16,983 bases of DNA, taken from positions 1-16,983 of the forward strand of contig JAKQPS010000138.1 of assembly GCA_029564595.1 (NCBI GenBank), in the 5' to 3' direction. Position numbers and translations under genes: made by a program. This DNA is from a bacterium (GTDB taxonomy: Bacteria > UBP15 > UBA6099). The notes below the pieces were generated by a model. It saw only the letters and a program-made list of their open reading frames with translations, was not told where the DNA came from and searched no databases. Shown here piece after piece: positions 1 through 6,930 of this stretch; position 1 is the stretch's first letter; every line of letters begins with the position of its first letter.

Positions 1-109
1 TTATGATTTTTCCATCCTCATCACGCCAGCACAGCATGATGCTTCTGTTCATCTTCTTTTCTTTTATGAGCCGCTTTACTGTTTTTTTAGAGGGGGCAAG
101 CCAAGGCAT
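1..109 (-). CDS. Partial gene cut by the window edge, possible N-terminus of a tyrosine integrase
   Basis: An open frame starts with ATG at 109-107 on the minus strand and runs through 36 codons to the window edge without a stop. Its ATG overlaps the TGA of the excisionase-like gene upstream (TGATG at 111-107), so the two are probably translated together; a GGGAG about 7 bases before the ATG can serve as ribosome binding site. The visible peptide is basic (a K/R-rich stretch at residues 8-22) and ends in CWRDEDGKII. An aromatic residue, then R-D-x-DGK, is reminiscent of the Arm DNA-binding domain at the start of phage-type tyrosine integrases. This resemblance rests on about ten residues. The position after an excisionase-like gene and near a tRNA-Ser gene supports it, but the catalytic domain lies outside the window. 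Confidence 0.5.
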   Translation of the reverse strand, partial: MPWLAPSKKTVKRLIKEKKMNRSIMLCWRDEDGKII

Positions 110-597
110 CAGTTTCTCCCTTTCTTGTCAATGCCGATATTTTTGAGCGCGCGTTTAGAGTTGAACGGTTTCTTAGGCCTGCCACGCCCAGTCGCGCTAG
201 GAGCGCTAGCATCCGCATGTTTGCTTAAAGCGACAAATGTTTCAAGATCGGTCTTGTCGATCAGTTGCTTGCGTCCTATCGATACATATCGTATCGACCC
301 ATCTTTGATTCGTCGGCGGATAGTTTTTACGCAGACACGCAAACGATCCGCCGCTTCCTGTACTGTCAGCAGATTAGTTCCATGAGGATTTTCAACAGGC
401 GTCGGCGCGTATTGACGCTTTCGCTTCATCTTTGGCGGGGGTTGATCCTCTGGCAATAAAATATAGTTGTAGAGGATAGCACCAGTGTCGTCATCGTAGT
501 TTGCATAGACGGGTTCGTCGCCGTTGTATGCCTCGACATCGACAACTACTTCTACAAGCCTCACTCCTCTTGCATCATACTGGGGCGGGTGCGGCAT
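109..597 (-). CDS. Excisionase-family helix-turn-helix DNA-binding protein with an AT-hook-like tail
   Basis: This 162-residue protein probably binds DNA. Residues 76-124 form a HTH_17/excisionase-type winged helix: LLTVQEAADRLRV, then KTIRRRIKDGSI, then a YVSIGRKQLI wing and a DLETF helix. The C-terminus is basic, with GRGRPKK at 137-143 resembling an AT-hook. Residues 1-60 are acidic and tyrosine-rich, ending in a PPPKMKRKR linker, and I do not recognise them. The frame is open up to an ATG at 708, but the start at 597 is preferred: AAGGAGG sits 8 bases before it and a TATAAT promoter lies just upstream, inside the longer reading. The stop overlaps the next gene's ATG. Such proteins act as recombination directionality factors or as repressors of mobile elements; which applies here is not decidable. 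The family call is secure, the role is inferred. Confidence 0.75.
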   Translation of the reverse strand: MPHPPQYDARGVRLVEVVVDVEAYNGDEPVYANYDDDTGAILYNYILLPEDQPPPKMKRKRQYAPTPVENPHGTNLLTVQEAADRLRVCVKTIRRRIKDGSIRYVSIGRKQLIDKTDLETFVALSKHADASAPSATGRGRPKKPFNSKRALKNIGIDKKGRN

Positions 598-625
598 TGC
601 TTTTGCCTCCTTTTTTGCTGTCCAT

Positions 626-634
626 ATTATACCA
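626..634 (-). promoter_or_regulatory. Extended -10 promoter for the excisionase-like gene
   Basis: On the minus strand the sequence reads TGGTATAAT, a perfect TATAAT (631-626) with the TGn extension (634-632). No TTGACA-like -35 box lies 16-18 bases upstream, as is usual for extended -10 promoters. A CCACGTGG palindrome overlaps the upstream edge of this element and could be an operator. Transcription would start near 619, giving a leader of about 20 bases that holds the AAGGAGG site at 604-612. Confidence 0.6.
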
Positions 635-731
635 CGTGGGGCAGCATTTGGGGTAGCGCCTGTGGGATTTACAGTTGCTATCAGTCCTTTCGAGACCTCA
701 AGGCGCATTTAAGAGCTGCCTGCAAAATATG

Positions 732-761
732 CCTATATATCTAGGATTATTATAGTAATAA
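732..761. other. AT-rich palindromes between the excisionase-like gene and tRNA-Ser
   Basis: Two adjacent inverted repeats occur here: CCTA/TAGG around TATATC (732-745) and TTATTA/TAATAA around TAG (747-761). They lie between the start of the accessory gene pair and the end of the tRNA-Ser terminator. They could be protein-binding sites such as recombinase or excisionase sites, or just AT-rich spacer. No function can be shown from one copy. Confidence 0.3.
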
Positions 762-776
762 AAGGGATAAATGCAA

Positions 777-805
777 GAAGCGCGCCCATGTTTCGAACGC
801 GCTTC
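777..805 (-). terminator. Hairpin after tRNA-Ser, probable terminator
   Basis: GAAGCGCG (777-784) and CGCGCTTC (798-805) form a perfect 8-bp stem with a 13-base loop, ten bases past the tRNA 3' end. Downstream on the minus strand the sequence is TTGCATTTATCCCTTTTATT, T-rich but not a clean T-run, so termination strength is uncertain. Confidence 0.5.
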
Positions 806-814
806 AGTGGACTA

Positions 815-903
815 CGGAGAGAGTGGGATTTGAACCCACGTAGACGCTCTCGCGCCTAACACACTTTCCAGGCGTGCGCCTTCAGCCGCTCGGCCATCTC
901 TCC
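815..903 (-). tRNA. tRNA-Ser (anticodon GGA)
   Basis: The minus strand folds as a class II tRNA of 89 bases. The acceptor stem GGAGAGA pairs with TCTCTCC, followed by discriminator G (815). The D arm is GCC/GGC. The anticodon stem CACGC/GTGTG encloses loop CTGGAAA with anticodon GGA at 869-867. A long variable arm, TAGGCGC/GCGTCTA with a GAGA loop, is diagnostic of tRNA-Ser. The T arm is GTGGG/CCCAC with loop TTCAAAT. It reads UCC and UCU codons. The 3' CCA is not encoded (TAG follows G73), so it is added after transcription. The 3' side faces the accessory gene pair at the left edge, consistent with use as an integration site. Confidence 0.96.
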
Positions 904-915
904 AAAACCATCTTA

Positions 916-943
916 ATTTTATATATTTCGCTAAATTTATCAA
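916..943 (-). promoter_or_regulatory. Promoter of tRNA-Ser
   Basis: On the minus strand TTGATA (943-938) and TAAAAT (921-916) are separated by 16 bases, a good sigma-70-type match. Transcription would start about six bases before the tRNA 5' end. Confidence 0.65.
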
Positions 944-977
944 CTGCTTTTCCAATATGACGGCAAACGAACAGGAT

Positions 978-1008
978 ATTTCCCGCTTTCGGAAACTTTT
1001 CGGGAAAT
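978..1008. other. Inverted repeat between divergent tRNA-Ser and the AsmA-like gene
   Basis: ATTTCCCG (978-985) and CGGGAAAT (1001-1008) form a perfect 8-bp inverted repeat around 15 bases that contain a smaller TTTCGGAAA palindrome. It lies between the two divergent promoters and could be an operator or a hairpin. No T-run follows, so it is not a typical terminator. Confidence 0.35.
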
Positions 1009-1021
1009 TATTCGTCAATAT

Positions 1022-1030
1022 TGTTAGAAT
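1022..1030 (+). promoter_or_regulatory. Extended -10 promoter for the AsmA-like gene
   Basis: TGTTAGAAT matches an extended -10 (TG, one base, then TAGAAT at 1025-1030). There is no clear -35 box. The start would fall near 1037, about 26 bases before the ATG at 1063. Confidence 0.45.
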
Positions 1031-1062
1031 AGGGGACGGCGATTGTCAGCGCTCGGAGCAAT

Positions 1063-2967
1063 ATGGCGATATTAGACAAGGCGACAACGTTCATATTAGC
1101 GGTCGCGGAACTGGTTTGGGAATGGATGAAGCGGAATCCGGCGCCGATAATCGGCGTGTTGTCCGCTCTCACAGTCTTCTATTCCATCCTTCTGGTGTCC
1201 GTGCTGAAAGTCCGCGGACGGGCGGCAGAATATGTGCGCTCTTCAATTCAGGGCGACGTGACAATCGATGAAATAAGGGTGTCGCCCGGTTTGCGCATTG
1301 AATTGATCGGCGTGAGCGCGGTGTCGAAGGACAGTTCTTTAAGCATACCCGATATCTCCATAAAGAAGGCGGAACTTGCAGCGGACATACCGTCGCTCCT
1401 CTTAGGGCGCGTGGTGTTGAGGGAAGTTTCGATAGACAGCCCGGAAATAACGATTTACAGAGACGAGAAGGGCGCTTACAACGCTGGCGCGTGGCTGAAG
1501 GCGCTGGAGGAGTGCGACCGCGCCGCTTTCAAAAGCTCGTTTCCGGCGCGCGTATCGGTCAGGGGGGCGGTTGTAAAAATGGAGCCGCCGCCGGGAGCCG
1601 CATGGTTCGAGCCTCTTCGGCTGGCCGGCATGAGCGGCGTCATGTTAAAGACAACAGACGGTATGCTGGCTTTGGATATGAAGGCTGATGTTATGGGTTC
1701 GCCTTCTTTTCTATCTGGCATTTTCACTCCGTGCTCAAAGGAAATCGGCATGGATGTTTCATATTCATCCGACGCGTTCAATTTCTCTAATTTGAGGGAC
1801 ACTCTGGAAAACTCGCTGTTTGAGGGGCCGGGCGCGGCGAAGCTTCCCGGCGGTTCCGGAAAGCTTGTTCTCGCGGCGCGCGGATTCCCGACTCAGCCCC
1901 AACTCGAAGGCAAAGCCTCCCTGAAAGATTTCGACATGTCGTTTTCATATACGAAGGGGATTATGCGCGTGACGGAGTTGAAAGCCGGGGTAGGCGTCGA
2001 ACGCGCCACCGCTTCCGGGACCATCGATTTTAATTCGCCTGACATGCCTTTCATCATGTCGGTGTCGATTGAAAACGTGCGTTTGCAGAGGCTCCTCAGA
2101 GACATGTCAGGTTTTATTTATTCTCCTGCCGGACTTCTTAACGGGGAGGCCATGATATCCGGCGGACTGAAAAATTTCTCGTTGAATATCGAAAGCGGAA
2201 AGGCGCATGTCACAGACGGAACTTTGAAACTGCCGTCTCCCGATTTATTCTCGACGGATGAGCGCCGCACAAGGCCGACTTCGATTCCGTTCAAATCCCT
2301 AACCGCCGACATCGGGGGCGGAAGAGGGGAACTGAGGCTGAAAAACATCCTTATTGAAGCGAATGATTTCTCGGCGACGGGAGAAGCGGCAATAGGCGGC
2401 TTTTCTTTTGGGTCTCTGTTCACGCCGGGCGCGCCTTGGTCGCTGAAAGTTTCCGCAAAAATTCCCGACGCGGAAAAGTTCGCCGCGTTTTTCCCTTCCT
2501 TCAGGAGCAGGATTTCAGGCTCCGCGGAAATGGAGTTGAACGCGCGCGGCTCTTTCAACAGAGCGGGAGCCGCGTCCGGTTCAGGCAGTCTCTCGATAAG
2601 GAATGGCAGTTTCTCTAATCCGTACGCCGGCAGGCGCGGAGTTCCTTATCAGACAGTCGATTTCGACTCTTTCCAGTCATCTTTCGAATTGACCGACAAT
2701 TTTGTGAAAGTGAAAAACGCGTCGCTGACAGGCAACGGCATATCCGTCGACGTGTCCGGGACTATCGGGTTGAACGGCATGTTGAATCTGGCCGGTTTCG
2801 CTCGGATGGCTCCCGAATCGGCCCGGAATTTCGTCGGAATCGCCCCGTTCGTTTTTATTGAGGATTTTGGCTCTCTCGCCACATTCTCTTCAGGTTTCAC
2901 CGTCAAAGGGGAACTTTGGAATCCGCAACATGTATGGCAGAGACCGGCGGCGACAAGATGGCATTGA
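1063..2967 (+). CDS. AsmA-like inner-membrane-anchored envelope protein
   Basis: The 634-residue product has one N-terminal membrane segment (about residues 27-49) after a short cytoplasmic stretch, followed by a large periplasmic region rich in beta-strand. The region just after the membrane helix (VTIDEIRVSPGLRIELIGVSA and VVLREVSIDSPEITIYRDEKG) is typical of the AsmA/DUF748 superfamily. So is the C-terminal part (residues 470-622) with SGSAEMELNARGSF, VSGTIGLNGML and VKGELWNPQ. Members of this superfamily form long grooves thought to move or sort lipids between the membranes. A GGAG four bases before the ATG supports this start. The gene is followed after 31 bases by the AMIN/NAGPA gene. 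The last 12 residues (HVWQRPAATRWH) look unlike a natural tail; see the possible frameshift. Superfamily call fairly sure, exact subfamily not. Confidence 0.72.
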   Translation: MAILDKATTFILAVAELVWEWMKRNPAPIIGVLSALTVFYSILLVSVLKVRGRAAEYVRSSIQGDVTIDEIRVSPGLRIELIGVSAVSKDSSLSIPDISIKKAELAADIPSLLLGRVVLREVSIDSPEITIYRDEKGAYNAGAWLKALEECDRAAFKSSFPARVSVRGAVVKMEPPPGAAWFEPLRLAGMSGVMLKTTDGMLALDMKADVMGSPSFLSGIFTPCSKEIGMDVSYSSDAFNFSNLRDTLENSLFEGPGAAKLPGGSGKLVLAARGFPTQPQLEGKASLKDFDMSFSYTKGIMRVTELKAGVGVERATASGTIDFNSPDMPFIMSVSIENVRLQRLLRDMSGFIYSPAGLLNGEAMISGGLKNFSLNIESGKAHVTDGTLKLPSPDLFSTDERRTRPTSIPFKSLTADIGGGRGELRLKNILIEANDFSATGEAAIGGFSFGSLFTPGAPWSLKVSAKIPDAEKFAAFFPSFRSRISGSAEMELNARGSFNRAGAASGSGSLSIRNGSFSNPYAGRRGVPYQTVDFDSFQSSFELTDNFVKVKNASLTGNGISVDVSGTIGLNGMLNLAGFARMAPESARNFVGIAPFVFIEDFGSLATFSSGFTVKGELWNPQHVWQRPAATRWH

Positions 2968-2998
2968 TAAAACACAAGACGCGGAGGATTGTCACCTT

Positions 2999-4399
2999 AT
3001 GACGAGGCTCGTGAAAATCATGGCGCTGGTCGCCGTCTCGCTTTCAGCCTTCTGCCTTCCATTGAGGGCGGCGGAACTTATTGAGATAAAAAATATTTCC
3101 GACGACGCTTCCGTCAAGTTGCTTATACGCCTCAAGGAAGAGGCGAAGGCGAGCAGTTTCGTTTTGAGCAATCCTCCCCGCGTTGTGATTGACTTTCCCG
3201 GCGCCGCTCAAATGTCGGAACAGAAATATGACGACGCGCTGCTCAAGGGCGCGCGAGTCGGAAAACCCTATCCCGAAACAGTGCGCGTCGTGCTCGACCT
3301 CGCTTTCCTAATGCCATACACCATAGTTCCGCACGAAGGCGGCCCGTCGCTTGTCGTCGAGATTCCGCGAAAACTAGAAGATAAAAAGAGAAGCAAGCAG
3401 CCGCTTCCGGGCATTGATTATTCGGCGACAGAAACAATGACACCAGCCGGGCCTATGGCTTATCATGTTCTCGAAGTGGACCTCGCCGACCCGAACATAT
3501 CCCTCGGCATGTGCATAGGGGAAGACAGACTCGGCGGACTTGAGAGCCTCTCATCGATGGTTAAAAGGAAGGGCGCGGCCATCGGCGTCAACGGCGGCTA
3601 TTTCAACACTGAAAACGGCGCTCCTATCGACCTGCTTATCGTCAAAGGCAAGGCTCTCACTCTGCCGGACAGATTCAGGGGCTTTTTCGGCGTGGACAAT
3701 AAAGGCAAGCCGGTTTTTATCCGACCGAACGCGGAGATAGGCGTCAGGGCTGACGGCCAGAAATCTTATTTTGTCCACAGGCTGAACATAAAGCCGAACA
3801 AAGGAGAGATTGCGGTCTTTACGCCTGAATTCGGAAAAAAGACCGGAACCGCGAAGGGACGCCGCGAGGTTGTCGTTCGCGGCGACAAAATCTCCGCTTT
3901 CGGCGACGGCGACACAGCTATACCCGCAGACGGTTATGTGTTGTCCGCGGATGATTCGCAAGCCGAATTCCTGACTCCTCTCGCTGTTGGAGGGAGCGTA
4001 AAACTCCTTCTCTCCTCATACCCAGACATCAGGAATATCGCTTACGGCGTTTCCGCAGGGCCGATGCTCGTCCGAGAGGGCGCAATTCAAGCCAACCTTA
4101 TCGAGGATTTTACTTTCACCTCTCAGATTATAACGGCGAGAAATCCCAGAACGGCGGTCGGCGCGACGGCGGACAACCGCCTGATTTTCGTGGTGGTTGA
4201 AGGGCGTTCGACCCGGAGCATCGGGATGACCCTCGACGAGCTTGCGTCCCTGATGAAAAACCTCGGCGCGGTGGACGCGGTGAACCTTGACGGAGGCGGA
4301 TCGAGCGCGATGGCGATTGGCGACAAAATCATGAACGAGCTGCCTTCAGGCGAACGCAAAATAGCAAACGGTTTCATGATTTACTATAAATCGAAATAG
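2999..4399 (+). CDS. Secreted AMIN-domain plus phosphodiester glycosidase (NAGPA/DUF2233) protein
   Basis: The 466-residue protein has a signal peptide (residues 1-25, hydrophobic core MALVAVSLSAFCLPL). An AMIN-like domain follows at about 26-125 (VKLLIRLKEEA, PPRVVIDFPG, VRVVLDLAF); this domain targets cell-envelope proteins to peptidoglycan or secretin-like structures. Residues 150-466 form a NAGPA domain with its hallmark motifs: GVNGGYF (196-202), GPMLVREG (354-361), RNPRTAVG (381-388) and NLDGGGSSAM (429-438). NAGPA-type enzymes cleave phosphodiester-linked sugars, and bacterial relatives occur in polysaccharide or envelope loci; the substrate here is unknown. The frame stays open further upstream, but the ATG at 2999 is chosen because it gives a clean signal peptide and has GGAGG at 2983-2987. 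It follows the AsmA-like gene, probably as an operon. Confidence 0.85.
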   Translation: MTRLVKIMALVAVSLSAFCLPLRAAELIEIKNISDDASVKLLIRLKEEAKASSFVLSNPPRVVIDFPGAAQMSEQKYDDALLKGARVGKPYPETVRVVLDLAFLMPYTIVPHEGGPSLVVEIPRKLEDKKRSKQPLPGIDYSATETMTPAGPMAYHVLEVDLADPNISLGMCIGEDRLGGLESLSSMVKRKGAAIGVNGGYFNTENGAPIDLLIVKGKALTLPDRFRGFFGVDNKGKPVFIRPNAEIGVRADGQKSYFVHRLNIKPNKGEIAVFTPEFGKKTGTAKGRREVVVRGDKISAFGDGDTAIPADGYVLSADDSQAEFLTPLAVGGSVKLLLSSYPDIRNIAYGVSAGPMLVREGAIQANLIEDFTFTSQIITARNPRTAVGATADNRLIFVVVEGRSTRSIGMTLDELASLMKNLGAVDAVNLDGGGSSAMAIGDKIMNELPSGERKIANGFMIYYKSK

Positions 4400-4474
4400 C
4401 CGAATATGATTGCCGTATGACAAAATACATGTTTGGTTCGCGATTATCCGTAGATATAAAAAACCGCCGGCGCT

Positions 4475-4488
4475 GACTCTTTTGAGTC
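4475..4488 (+). terminator. Small hairpin with T-rich tail, weak terminator candidate
   Basis: GACTC and GAGTC enclose a TTTT loop and are followed by GTTTTCTGTT. The stem is only 5 bp, so it may end the upstream operon weakly or have no role. It lies just before the promoter of the CoA-transferase gene. Confidence 0.3.
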
Positions 4489-4496
4489 GTTTTCTG

Positions 4497-4524
4497 TTGA
4501 TATAACCCCTCCAAACACTATAAT
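4497..4524 (+). promoter_or_regulatory. Promoter of the CoA-transferase gene
   Basis: TTGATA (4497-4502) and TATAAT (4519-4524) are separated by 16 bases, a near-consensus sigma-70-type promoter. The leader would be about 25 bases and contains the GGAGG at 4544-4548. This is among the best promoters in the window, suggesting strong expression independent of the upstream pair. Confidence 0.7.
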
Positions 4525-4554
4525 ATCTTCGGCTTTAAACTTCGGAGGCTGACT

Positions 4555-6255
4555 ATGAACATCGTGGACAAAGCGAACCTTGTGAAGCACCTCATAAATT
4601 GGCGGCTGACTTGGGCCAAAAGGAACACCCATTACACGTTCACAGTTCCCGGCAATCCGAAATTCATGGGGCCGAGAGACGCGGTTAAACTGATTAAAGA
4701 CGGCTCGGTCGTCGCCACCTCCGGACTCGGCGGAAACCAGCGCGCTTCGATAATGTACTGGGCCGTGCAGGAGATGTACAAGGAGACCGGAAAGCCGCGC
4801 GACCTGACATTCTGCTCCATTGGCGGACATGGCGGACGCGGCATCGCTCCCGGCACTGTCGAAGAAATGGGACTCCCCGGCCTCTGCACAAGGTTCTTCG
4901 CCGGACATCTGGAAACATTCAAGGCTCAGCTTAAACTCGGCGACGAAGGAAAATGCGAGATACAGGTAATACCGCAGGGGACGGAAGCGAGGCTCTTCGC
5001 CGCTCAGGCCAGAGGCGAGGATTCTCTTCTCACCCCCACCGGCGTCGGCACTTTCATCGACCCCAGAGTCGGCAGAGGCACTCCGCTGAACGACCCGAAC
5101 GGCAAACAATACGTTGTCCCGGAGGGAGACCAACTCCGGTTCAGCATCCCGAAGATTAATGTGGCTCTGTTTAACGCTCCAGCCGCCGACCGCAAGGGAA
5201 ACATTTATGTGAAAAACGCCTCGATGATAGGCGAAAGCTATGAGGCCGCCATGGCCGCCAAACGCAACGGCGGAATCGTCATCGTAAACGTCGGACTTAT
5301 CGTCGATGAAGGATATGACGATATTTTTCTTCCGGCGGACAAGGTGGACGCGATTGTTTACTACCCCCGCACGGAGCAGACCGGCTCAATCTATCATGAT
5401 AAACCGCTGGACTTCTTCACCACTAACAGCTCGACCCCGATTGAGGAAGGCGTCGCAAGAACCAAATTTATCAACCAGATATTGGGAATCACGCCGCGCC
5501 GCAACGAGGTGGACAACGCGCTTGCGCGCCTTGCAGCTTCCACATTCGCTGAAAACGCCCGCAAAGGCATGAATGTGAACGTCGGCGTCGGGTTGCCGGA
5601 GGAAGTGTGCAGGCTCCTTTTTGAAGGAGGGCTTCTCAACGATGTGAAGCTGCTGGTCGAAAGCGGCGTCATCGGCGGCGTCCCGGCTCCCGGAGTATTC
5701 TTCGGCGCTTCCATCTGCCCAGAAAGAATGATTTCCTCTCCCTCCATATTCGACATGTTCTTCGAAAAGCTCGACGTGACGACTCTCGGGTTCCTTCAGG
5801 TGGACAGCGAAGGCAACGTGAACGTTTCCAAGAGAGGCGAGGGCGCGATCAACTATGTCGGGCCGGGCGGTTTCATGGAACTTACCACCGCTGCCAAAAT
5901 GGTCAATTTCGTAGGAACCTTCATGGCTCATTCGAAAATGAGCATTTCCCCGTCCGGCCTTAAAATCGTAAAACGCGGCAAGCCCAAGTTCGTCGACAAA
6001 GTGGACGAAATAACATTCAGCGGACGCGAAGCGCTGAAACGCGGAATGAAAATATTCTACAACACGAACGTAGGCGTTTTCAGACTGACGGAGCGCGGAG
6101 TCGAACTATGCCGCGTTATGCCCGGCGTCGACATTAAACGGGACATACTCGATTTCTGCCCGATGAAGATAGTTCTGCCCGAAGACGGAAATATACCGGT
6201 GGTCGGCAAAGAGATAGTGACCGGCGACGGCTTCAAACTGTCGCTGAAAAGCTAG
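4555..6255 (+). CDS. Family I CoA-transferase (acetate/propionate CoA-transferase, YdiF-like)
   Basis: The 566-residue cytoplasmic enzyme joins the two halves (alpha and beta) of family I CoA-transferases in one chain. It would move CoA between short acyl-CoAs and free acids such as acetate or propionate through a glutamyl-CoA thioester. The N-terminal half has KLIKDGSVVATSGLGGNQ (residues 46-62) and the conserved GVGTFIDPR (163-171). The C-terminal half has VGVGLPEEV (343-351) and VESGVIGG, whose E369 fits the catalytic glutamate of the ExGxxG motif. At 566 residues it is slightly longer than E. coli YdiF (about 530); the excess is mostly about 37 N-terminal residues before the first conserved strand. 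GGAGG six bases before the ATG fixes the start. The acid and acyl-CoA substrates cannot be read from sequence. Such enzymes are common in fermentative metabolism. It stands alone and converges with the next gene. Confidence 0.88.
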   Translation: MNIVDKANLVKHLINWRLTWAKRNTHYTFTVPGNPKFMGPRDAVKLIKDGSVVATSGLGGNQRASIMYWAVQEMYKETGKPRDLTFCSIGGHGGRGIAPGTVEEMGLPGLCTRFFAGHLETFKAQLKLGDEGKCEIQVIPQGTEARLFAAQARGEDSLLTPTGVGTFIDPRVGRGTPLNDPNGKQYVVPEGDQLRFSIPKINVALFNAPAADRKGNIYVKNASMIGESYEAAMAAKRNGGIVIVNVGLIVDEGYDDIFLPADKVDAIVYYPRTEQTGSIYHDKPLDFFTTNSSTPIEEGVARTKFINQILGITPRRNEVDNALARLAASTFAENARKGMNVNVGVGLPEEVCRLLFEGGLLNDVKLLVESGVIGGVPAPGVFFGASICPERMISSPSIFDMFFEKLDVTTLGFLQVDSEGNVNVSKRGEGAINYVGPGGFMELTTAAKMVNFVGTFMAHSKMSISPSGLKIVKRGKPKFVDKVDEITFSGREALKRGMKIFYNTNVGVFRLTERGVELCRVMPGVDIKRDILDFCPMKIVLPEDGNIPVVGKEIVTGDGFKLSLKS

Positions 6256-6277
6256 ACGAGAATGCGAATTACGCGGG

Positions 6278-6739
6278 TTAGAACTGCTTGAACCACAGCA
6301 GCGCGATAACCATAGCGCACAATACGATAGGCAAAGCGGCGCGGGTGAAAGCGCTCCATGAGCGTCTTCCGCCGAACTTTTTCCACTCGACCGGATACAG
6401 CGATTCGCCCGGCAGATGCGCGTCTTTGTCGAAGAATCCGAACGCGACGTCTATTCTCACGATTATCCTCTGCAACTCGCATATCTTGTTGTAATTCTTC
6501 AACATGAAGTAAACGGCGACATCAGTAATCATCACAAAGATAATCGTTCCGGCGCATTTAACCGTGAGGCTGGAAAGAACTCCGGCGGCGGGCGGATACA
6601 GACTAATCACCCTAAAACTGAGCAGAAAAAACAGAATCGTCGCCGCGCCCGCTGTCGTGTCCATCTTGTGCCTTTGCAAAAGCTCGTTCTTGTGCGCTTC
6701 GTATGCTGCTTTCAAGACTGAAATCTTATTCTCGTCCAT
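6278..6739 (-). CDS. Small three-helix membrane protein of unknown function
   Basis: The 153-residue product has a charged N-terminal helix (residues 1-27, KISVLKAAYEAHKNELLQRH), then hydrophobic segments at about 28-48, 55-80 and 133-150. Between the second and third is a conserved-looking soluble loop (RIIVRIDVAFGFFDKD, then LYPVEWKKFGGRRSW). I do not recognise a family. The layout of an amphipathic helix, a close helix pair, a cytoplasmic loop and a last helix occurs in small sensor or effector membrane proteins, but no function follows from that. AGGAAAGGA lies 9-14 bases before the ATG. The gene ends 22 bases from the convergent CoA-transferase gene, and its own promoter candidate lies upstream, so it need not be co-transcribed with the FKBP gene. 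Confidence 0.75.
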   Translation of the reverse strand: MDENKISVLKAAYEAHKNELLQRHKMDTTAGAATILFFLLSFRVISLYPPAAGVLSSLTVKCAGTIIFVMITDVAVYFMLKNYNKICELQRIIVRIDVAFGFFDKDAHLPGESLYPVEWKKFGGRRSWSAFTRAALPIVLCAMVIALLWFKQF

Positions 6740-6839
6740 TTCACGATTTCCTTTCCTGAGCGGCTTTGCGGCTGTCAGAACGGCGACAATGCGCCTTCAC
6801 GCCGCAATCTCATTTGAAATCGAATAATCCTAAGTAGTA

Positions 6840-6869
6840 TTCATATCACAATTTACAACAGGCAGTCAA
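6840..6869 (-). promoter_or_regulatory. Promoter candidate for the small membrane protein gene
   Basis: On the minus strand TTGACT (6869-6864) and TATGAA (6845-6840) are 18 bases apart, about 100 bases before the ATG at 6739. A perfect AACTATAGTT palindrome (6902-6911) lies a little upstream and could be an operator. Confidence 0.4.
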
Positions 6870-6930
6870 TATAAATAACAGCCGCGTTTGCGACGGGGGA
6901 CAACTATAGTTAATTTAGCCGCGAAAAGGG

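Noticed and set aside
812-1018. 68-residue minus-strand frame
   Set aside because: It is the translation of the tRNA-Ser gene and its promoter region.
2118-2558. 146-residue minus-strand frame inside the AsmA-like gene
   Set aside because: Antisense shadow with no domain or plausible start signal.
4444-5133. Long minus-strand frame of 229 residues opposite the CoA-transferase
   Set aside because: It is antisense to a well-conserved gene, has no recognisable domain, and arises from GC-rich third positions of the real gene.
5386-5931. 181-residue minus-strand frame opposite the CoA-transferase
   Set aside because: Same reason: a shadow of conserved coding sequence containing the catalytic glutamate.
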